Shown: positions 53,801 to 63,526 of the stretch, piece after piece
Position numbering within the stretch: the stretch's first letter is position 1
Layout of the letters: each line of letters opens with the position of its first letter
Assembly (NCBI RefSeq): GCF_028640845.1
Contig: NC_080539.1
Location: 194,813,436 to 194,877,435 of the forward strand
Length of the DNA: 64,000 nt
Source: Ahaetulla prasina
Lineage: Eukaryota > Chordata > Lepidosauria > Squamata > Colubridae
Direction of reading: 5' to 3'
The notes under the pieces: model-generated
The model's database searches: none
Seen by the model: only the letters and a program-made list of their open reading frames with translations
What the model was told of the DNA's origin: nothing
Program-made: the position numbers and the translations under genes

Positions 53801-56800
53801 AGACTTCCCTGTTTCCTCCTGAACTGATCCAAGACGTGTTGATAAGGTAGAGGATGAAGAATCTGGGTGAATCAAGCTGCAAATTAAGGATATTACATTT
53901 AAGCAGCAGTTAGCACTGCACTGGAGAAGTTAATAAGACCACTGGCGCAGGTTGAAGCAGCAAGTCGTTCTGTGCCCCCAAAAAAGAAGGGAGGGGTGTT
54001 GCAGTACCCCAAGCAAAATCCCAAAAAGATCTTGAATTCAAAGTGTTGGGAGGTTCTCTCTTTGCAACATAGACTCTTATATATAAATACATTATTCCAG
54101 ATCCTCAACAAGATTATTAAAATGATCAGAGACATATTAAAGAGTTTTTTTTCTTATAACTATTTACTATCTTGAGTCTCCAAAGAACCATTCAGATTGC
54201 ATATAGGTAGTCCTTGACTTACAACTGTAATTGAGTCTTCAATTTCAGTCATAAATTATGATGGTCGTTAAGCTGCCTCTAGCTCTCACCCACCAGCCCA
54301 CGGGACACAGCACCTCCCCTGCATGTGAATGCAGAATGATAAGCCTAACAGAGGGGAGGCAGAGTCAGCTGGGGGGGGGATCAGTGGCGGGGAGGTGGTT
54401 GTAAATTGGGCGGGCCCAATTTTGTTCACATGACCACAGGGGCACTGCAACAGCCGTGTTTCATGGACCATTTTTTCAGTGCCATTGTAAATTTGAACAG
54501 ATAGATGCTGAATGAGGACTACCCGTATATACTCAGAGTCCTCTTCCAATTTTCAATACAATAACATGATAAATATACTGGTGGAAAATATAGTTTCGTG
54601 TTTTTGAAAAATACAATTTTCAATTTACAAGCTCCAAGGAATGAAAGTAACAGAACTGAGATCTTAGGAAAAGACGGAGCTCTGTTACAGTATTTTCTTG
54701 ATGAGAAACATCAACACTGGATCACAGAAAAGTCATTGAAGGATGACTGAAATATTGCAAATTTTCAATATGATAATATAGGAATTGCATACTATTGACA
54801 GAGGCCATAGTGTCCTGAAATAATTTGCAACTGTGCAGCTAAAGAATGCTAAAGTAATAATTAAAGTTGTCTGAACAATGCTTTCTAATTGGAGGTTATA
54901 AAATTAGTGTAAGACTGAACAGATTTTCTAAGCACTTAAATATAAAGACATTGATACCTTTGCCAGGCAAGATCTTCTTCCAGGAAAATATTACGACTAG
55001 CTTTTCTGCTACCTACAGGAGTACGGGGTTCCCCAGGATCCAATACTGATAAACAGCTTGATGAATCAGATAAAGCGGTCAAGTCTTCCCCAATGGTGTT
55101 ACTTTCTGTGGAGTGAGCATAGCTTAAGGCTATTTTGCGACAATAAGTGCAAGCTCTCAGATCACCTATGAGAAATAGGAGAGATTGCTTTTTAATCTGA
55201 AGATTTGTGACATGAAAAACAGATAGTTCCTACTGCATTTGCCTTATTTCAAATGTAGGCTTTGTATCCATCCATCTGTATCAAGAATCTAAAGAAAACT
55301 CTTAGATCAACACCACTACACAAAATGTGAGCTAGATTTTGAACAAAAAGCATAAACAGCATACATCAAGGCCTGCAATATATACCAGAACTGAAGACAA
55401 TCTAGCAAAACATGTTTCATAGCAAAAGGAAAACCTCAACTCCACCCGCATGTCATGCTTATCTTTAACCAAAGTGTTGCAATCAGAATACTGACACCAG
55501 AACACGGAACTTAGGTTGGTCTGACCTTTCCATACTTGCCACCCATTCTTCAACCCGGTAAAATTACTTGGAAGAAACAAGATGGATGACTATCCTGACA
55601 ATTTCTGGGAAATGTCATTGTGTTTAGAGAAACCAGGAATGGCAAGTCATTATATGGTTGCATATCCATGGGTTAACCACAAAAGTCTTCCTAGTATTCA
55701 GCTGATGGCAATATGGATGTTACTGCTCATGAATTCTTACTGGCTGTTTCACCCACTATGTTTTGGGTCAATATGAAATTCATCCTCACCCACCAGTTCC
55801 AACAGAAAGATAATTTCTTCATCTTCTCAAAAGCTAGATGTTTGATTACACTTCATCTTACCTGTATAACCCATAAATTTTCCAGGGATTTCCTGGTTAC
55901 AGCATCGGCTACAGAAAATTTGCCCACATAACCGACAGTGATGTCTGCGTCTAAAAGTGGTGAATTTTTCACTACAGTCGTAACACTCTTTACACTGGCT
56001 ATCAGGCATCCAGTATTGTTTGAGGTCACTGTCCTATAGAAAAAATTTGCTGTTTAGTAAAGGAAACAGTTTCAGAGTGTTCTTTTCTATTTCTAAATGT
56101 GAGTCATATCATGAGATCTCACAGATTCAAAATTAGATTAAAATACACATTTACAGGTTGAATAGAGTTGAGGTATGAAACTCAAATTAGATTCAGAACA
56201 ATGGCCATATGAAAACTTGTTTATAATGTATCAAAATTCTCCAATCTTCATACTTGCTATAAAATAGATAATAGAGAATTAATACATTTGCACTGCTCCT
56301 ATCTTTTAAAAAGCTATGTCCTGCTTAGTTTACCCAAGCCAAAGGATTTCACTTATGTAATGCTCTGAATTTAATCATTATCATAAGTGAAATTTAATTT
56401 CACTTATGTAATGCTCTGAATTTAATCATTAAGCAATAGGATTTGATTTAGTAAAAGGCAGCTAGAGGAAAGAAAATTTTCCAACTCATACATGAGAAGG
56501 AAACCAGATATATCACACTGGAAAGGTATGAAAACTGATTTGCTATTATTGTCAAAATTAGTAGACAACCTTGGGCTCATTGCTTGAAAATATATTTAGC
56601 AGTAGCAGTGTTCCATAATTCTCTATACAAATTCTAAATACAAAATGGAATTTTATAAAAACAAACAAACACAAAACTGATTTCAGGATTACTCAAAAAC
56701 TATTAAAGTAGGCATAAAGCAATACCTGGCTTTTTCCTTCCATGATTTCTTTGAGGCGTTTTAAAACTGTACTGAGGCTTCTAAGTTGAACAGCTGTCCT

Positions 56801-59800
56801 AGGATCATGGCCACTAAGAGGAGGATCTTTTCTTCGATTGTCTGGAAGCAAAAGACAATAGTTGCCATATGTGATCCTGGTTCTCAATGAATGGACAATG
56901 AATGGAAATCCATTTGGAATACAAAAATGTTACATACAGAAATTTTAACTTCAGTTCTCTCTTTTTCAAACTGAGATAAATGCAGTGGTTAACTTCCTGA
57001 ATTTGAATTATTATCTATATTACTTTCCTGTAATACAGAGTATCTTATTCAAAACCACTTTTTTGTGAAAAATAGTCTTTTCAATTATAGCCAATTTTCA
57101 AATAGCCAATTAAATTATCTTTAAATAAATAAGAGACAAACTGATAAAAAGCACTTATCAGTTCAAAGGAAGTTATATGTTATAAATTGGTAAATATATT
57201 TGAAAGAAACTTGGATTGATTCAACAGATCTCACTTTCTGAAAATGCAATTCAGAAACACAGCATTTAGTTTCAAAAATGAATATTTCAGACTTACAAAA
57301 AATAAAGTCTTCAAGTTGAGCTTGACCCCAACTGACTCCATGCACATCTCCATTCTCACAGCAACAATACAGATGCAGCCATTTCCTTCTTTGAAGAATT
57401 TTTTTCACCTTACCCACAGCTCTGGGCTTTCCTTATTTTAATTAACAGCTGAGATACATTGAATAATTACAAGTCTATTTGGGTTCTTTCTAAAAATAAT
57501 AAAAGTCTGTGGAATGAAAGGCAAATGGGATTGCCAATTTCAAACTGAGTTATTAAACAAAAATATATGTGCCATGGGCACAGAACTAGTATTAATATCC
57601 CAAATATTACAATCTGTATTAATAGGTGTTTATGAGTTTATGATCCATCGATTGATTACGTGCCATTGCAAACATTAAACCTTAGATCCCACTTCCTAGG
57701 GCTAAGTCAGCAAAAATATTGATTTAAGGAGGACGGGAACAGTAACTATTGCAGAGAAAAGTCAGCTAACATCATACAACATTTACTATTAAAATTTTAT
57801 TATTTTGTTTTGTCTTGAGAGTTAGAATATAGACACTGTATAAGCTGCTGAATAGAAAAAGACCTCACCAATTCTGAGCACTTTAAATAAGAGAAAAAAG
57901 ACTGGGGTAGAGCTAAAGCTTTAGAAATATTTTTGAAATCAAGGCTATAACTACACAACTCTAAACAATTTAGTTTTAAAAAAATTACCTCAAACCTGCA
58001 CCTTAGCGGTGTAGGAATCTACGGAAGCTATTTATCTGAGTCAACTGTTTCAGAAAATATTAACTTGCTTTAAAACAAGATAATTAATGGCTACTCAATT
58101 TCTGAAGTCACAACGATGGCTTTGTATATAGCATTACAGCAAATAATTAGCCTTGCATTAGTTCATTTAATTTCTTGTATTAAATCAACCAGCCAGCCAC
58201 ATATTAGCAACATCAGCATGTTACAGGAGAAAGATTTTGTGCATTTTATCAAGAGTTTCTTAATGACAATGACCTTCCTATTCTATCACTATTCTATATG
58301 GATTCAGATTCCCCTAGTTTTGCAAGCCTCCTTTTCTTTGTTGCATTTCCCCGCTAAGGACTCTTTCATATTTAAAAAGAAAAGTGCTTCAAGTTTCTTA
58401 CCAATTCCATAGTTCTCCATTAGCCAGGCATTTTGTTTTGCTCTCCTATGCAGCAGAACAAACACGGCTCTGCTGAATGCACTGCTTTATATACCACTCA
58501 TGTTATGTGGAATGCTGGCAGCACAGCCAAGAAGCAGGCACAATAACTCTTGCTGTATAATGGCCAGGCTCCCAACTTTGGAAGAACAAGAAACAAGGTT
58601 TGTCTTTGTAAGCTGTGCCAGAGGGTGTTACTAACAGCCATCTCCCAGCTAGAATCTATTTGGCAGCCACCAAGCCCCAAGGAAAAGCATGGTGCCACTT
58701 CTATGGCTGATAATGGGTGATTTCTATCAACATTCCTAAATTGCAGTGCTACATTTCCCAGTCTGGTAATTTAGACAAACTTCTAAGACTTTTCAGTTTT
58801 GAACTAAATTTATGACAGAACATCAAATTAAGGTCTATGTATGGAGCAACTACATTGTACTTTGAAGAAGAACTACTGGTACCTTACTCAACGGATGCTA
58901 TAACAGGTGCTTGTTTTATTATGAATGTCACTTTCCAGAATTTTATTAACAGATCAAAAGACTAGTTAATGAAAATAATACAAAAACTATATAAATAATG
59001 TATTCAAATATTGTAATAAGCTAAAAAACCACAGACAGCACTATAGGATCAAGACTATATCTAAAAGTTTGGAAAAATAAAGGACTTTCCTGCAGTTAAA
59101 ATTATATGGTAGACAAACTGGGATATCACTAAAGCAGCCATCTCTGGGTTTTAGGAATGTGCAATGCTTTAGATTCAAATTTTAAAAAAATGCTTTAGAG
59201 CTTGTGTGGGAACATACTTAAGTTGTTGGTCACTCCATACTGTATGTCTTTTGCTAGGATTGTGCTGCAGTTGTGGAGGAACCCCTGTACAACCCAGAAA
59301 TCACAACTGCTCTCAGTTACTGTGAGGTGTTAGGTAAATCTGCCCATGTGCTGAGAAGATGAAGAAGTGTTTTTTAGTGTTTCTTACTCTGAATAAAGAA
59401 AGATCAACTAACTGCAGCTACCGCTCCTCATACTATTTTTCCTTTTACATAGTACAATGTTTGTATAGGGCTAGTAATCTAGTTAATGCTGACCCTGCAA
59501 TCACATTGTATACTCAGATCTCTAATACAGAGGAATCTGGAAGCAAAAAAAACAAACAAACGTATGTTTGCAGATCACCACGTTGTACATATACAACCAT
59601 TTTTCACCATGAACTGACAAAGTAGGAAACTGTGGCTTTTGCCCAAAATGTAGAGCACAAAGTCCAGACTGAGGGCTTATGAAATCTCTTATAAATCTGC
59701 CAAATCAGGTCCCACATGACAGAGCATGTCCTGCAGAGTCCCCTGAGCAAAAGCTTTAATATTAAAACAGCACAAATACTCTTTATTCTTGCTAGGAACA

Positions 59801-62800
59801 TTTATCAAATAGCAACAGAAGCATACACATTAATCAAAAGCTTTCAGAATTACATGCTATTTATTTAACAAACTTATACAGCCACCAGAATAGGGAAGTA
59901 GGAATTTTGATAGGTGAACAAAACCATTTGACAAAAACAAACAAAAAACCAATATTGAGGCCCTAGTAAAACTTGTATCAATCAACCATACTATGCCAGT
60001 TCCACCAACTGATCCCAGTGCTTGGGGAAAATCTTTTCTGCTTTCCATAAGGCTAAAAGAGTCAGTACCATCTGTATCTTTTTGAGGGGTGGATGGGGGG
60101 GAGGCTGTTCCATAAACAAGTGCCACAATAGAGAAGGAATGATTCTGAGACCCTGCCAAGCAACAATATTTCACTGAAGACCTTGTAATATGCCCACTCT
60201 GCCAAATCTACTGGGATGGATAAAGCAAAAATTGTATGATTTGGATTAGTACTATGTGTGATCTGTACCACTATAACTTGTAAATAACATATGCCTTTGC
60301 ATTATATTTGAATTAAGCCACACATATTGTGTTCCTGTGTTCAGCAAATCATAAAGCAATGACTTATTACATTGTATGAACTCAGCTTATCACTGCAGAC
60401 TTCTCTCTGTAGCACAAAGGTTAAGTTTAACCATCCTAAGAGTAGGAGAAACTCTTCAGGCAATTAATGGTCATAATAATAATCTAGGAAAGCCAGCTGT
60501 GATGTTCACCCTCCAGTGGACCAATGGGGAAGTGCCTGATGGATTTTGGGCAAAGTGTCAGGATCTTAGACAGGGCGGGAAAGAGAAGTGCATGGGAAGG
60601 GAAGGGAGAGGTTATGGATGATGGGCATGGGAGTAGGGGGAAGAAAGGCCCCTCCCAATGGTTCCCTATATGTGGGGATAAGACACTCCTAACACCCCTC
60701 GGGGAGGGGGTCTGTGTGTGTGTGTGTGTGTGTTTCCAGCGTAACACTGGAATGCCTGGGCCGTTAAGGAGACCGAGTGCTAATGGGAAAGCGCCTGATG
60801 TTCCCTTCTCTTGGCAGATGGTGCCCCCTGGTGATTTGGGGCAAAGTGCCAGGATCATAGAAAGGGCGGGAAAGAGGAGTGCATGGGAGAGGGAAGGGAG
60901 AGGGCAGGGATGATAGGCATGGGAGTAGGGGGAAGAAAGATCCCTCCCAATGGCTCCCTGTCAGAAAAATGTTTCGACATCTATAAATATCCAGCCAACA
61001 CCAAGTTATCGGTTAGTCCTTTATATAAATGGAAAACCTAACTCCTATTGTGATTATTTTGAAAGTTGTACAATATCTTGGATAAAAACTGAGCTTCACA
61101 GACCTTGGTAAGGTAGCTGAAATGATAAAAACAATATCACACCCTTCTCTCAGCTGTCCTTAAAGAGCACTATAGGACAATTCCCTATCCGGAGAGACAA
61201 TGCCCCTGTGACTCTGGACACACAGAAACCAGAGAGCATGTGCTCCTCCAGTGCCTGTACTATAGAGATATTCATACTGGAACTCATCTCACCAATACCA
61301 TATAAATACCCAGCTAATTTTGTACCTCCTTGCTGCTTACAAATACTAATCCTGGTACAATACACAATGCTGCCAGGTTTTGCATAGCAGCAATTAAAAT
61401 CCATCAAAAGATGACCTGTGTGCCTCAAACCAGTTTTTAATTTGTATCTAAGCACAACAATATGTTGGCTTACTATATTAGTAATTCCAAAGAGCCCAAA
61501 AAATACAAATCCTTGGACAAATTCAACAATCGTGTTTAAGTGACCATTACCTTATTTAGCAGGGAGCTAATGCTAACAGAGGACGTGGTGGCTCAGGGGC
61601 TAGGACGCTGAGCTTGTATATTGAAAGGTTGGCAGCTTGGCGGTTCGAATCCTTAGTGCTGCCATGTAACGGGGTGAGCTCCTGTTACTCATCCCAGCTT
61701 CTGCCAACCTAGCAGTTTCAAAAGCACGTAAAAATACAAATAGAAAAAATAGGGACCATCTTTGGTGGGAAGGTAACAGCGTTCCGTGCGCCTTTGGCGT
61801 TGAGTCATGCTGGCCACATGACCACGGAGATGTCTTCGGACAGCGCTGGCTCTTCGGCTTTGAAACGGAGATGAGCACCGCCCCCTAGAGTCGGCAACGA
61901 CTAGCACGTACGTGCAAGGGGAACCTTTACCTTTACCTTTAATGCTAATAAGGGAGGATGGCCAACCGTAGAGGTAATTCCCCTGTTAGAGAGGAACTGG
62001 AACTACAATCTTGAAAGAAGAAATAAACTGTTTCTAAGAAAGTGACCTCTTAACTTCATTCAGGAGATTCCAGAGTAGTTGCCTTCAAATTCCAGAAGAA
62101 TTGACTAAACTTCATTTTCAAAATGTATTTCATCACATCTTTAAGGCTAGATTTGGGGCACTGTTTTAGCCATCTTGTTGGACAACAGAGGCAGGAGGCA
62201 TGCATAGCCTTGTTGACATTCTTCAGGCTTTCAAATGAGCTGAAGAGCATTCCAAAAGACGTTCCTTAAGGATTACTATTCTGTTCCATGTCAAATTTCT
62301 TTTGGAGCGTCTTATTCCTCATGCTGTTTAAAATCTATATAAAGTCATCATGGTATATGAATTGTCATCATCATGCACCAGGGAATACATGTCTGATTGA
62401 AGCAAAAAAGGAGCCCCCTTCAGTGGCTTCCCCCTTGCCAAGAGGAAGCTGGGTAGTTTCCTATCAGTCTTGCTTCCAGTAGCAAGGAAGTTTAAAAGTT
62501 TACCTTTAAACAAGTTAAATGCTTATTTTTATTCATACATTCATTCATCCATTCATCTATCCATTTGGATAGCCACCCATCTCAAACCAGTGACTGTAAG
62601 CAACAATCATTTGCCTTAAATGCAACTGTGGGATATAATGTAAATTAGCAGTCTCTTATTCAAAATGAAGTTGTCCAGTTCCAAGAAATTGTTTACACTT
62701 TTAACATGGAAATTATTTGAATCTCCTTAAATCATTGCTATTCTCCCCTGAGAAATATGAACTTTTATTTAAAATCAAAATGGTATCCTATACATAAACC

Positions 62801-63485
62801 ATACACATCATTGTTAGTTTCATTTACTAACCAACATATATATTTATGCATTCTAAAAAAATGAATATTCATACAACCAGCTTCTATTACAGAGTAAGAA
62901 GTAGTAGCCAAGGTTGACCTAAATGGGAATGGCACTGTCTTTATTTGTTCCTGCACATATATTATTCTCCACAAATTCAATTCTAATTTTGTCACATTAT
63001 AAAAAATCATGCACTGTAACAAAATTAACAAAATTGGATGGAAACTAATCAAGGAGGTAACCTAGAACTAAGGAGAAATTTTTTAACAGTGACAACAATT
63101 AACGAGTGGAACAGCTTGTCTTCAGAGATTATGGGTGCTTCATCCCTGGAAGCTTTTAAGAAGAGACTAGACAGCCACTTGTCTGAAATGGCATAGAGTC
63201 TCCTGCTTGAGCAGGGGGATGGATTAGAAGACCTCCAAGGTCCTTTCCAACTCTGTTATTATGTTATTAATCAGGATATTGTAGGAGATGAGGAGCCTGG
63301 TGGCGGGGTCAAAAACAGAATCAGCCTAAAATTCCTAATCACAAATGTATTAAATCCAACCCTTGAATTCCATTGATTCTCATTTATCTACCAGCAGGTG
63401 CTAACTTTTAATGGGGAATATTCCTGTGCATAGGCATGAGCAAGAAAGAGTTGTCTTGCAGTAAGTTGGGTAGCAAACAAATGTA

Positions 63486-63526
<41 letters not shown>

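Noticed and set aside
61579..61660. tRNA-like sequence with A and B boxes as a true tRNA gene
   Set aside because: It is the head of a full SINE with body and tail. The cloverleaf is not complete.
63489..63523. Regular GACA repeats as a CRISPR-like array
   Set aside because: Pure 4-bp microsatellite without spacers. The host is a vertebrate.
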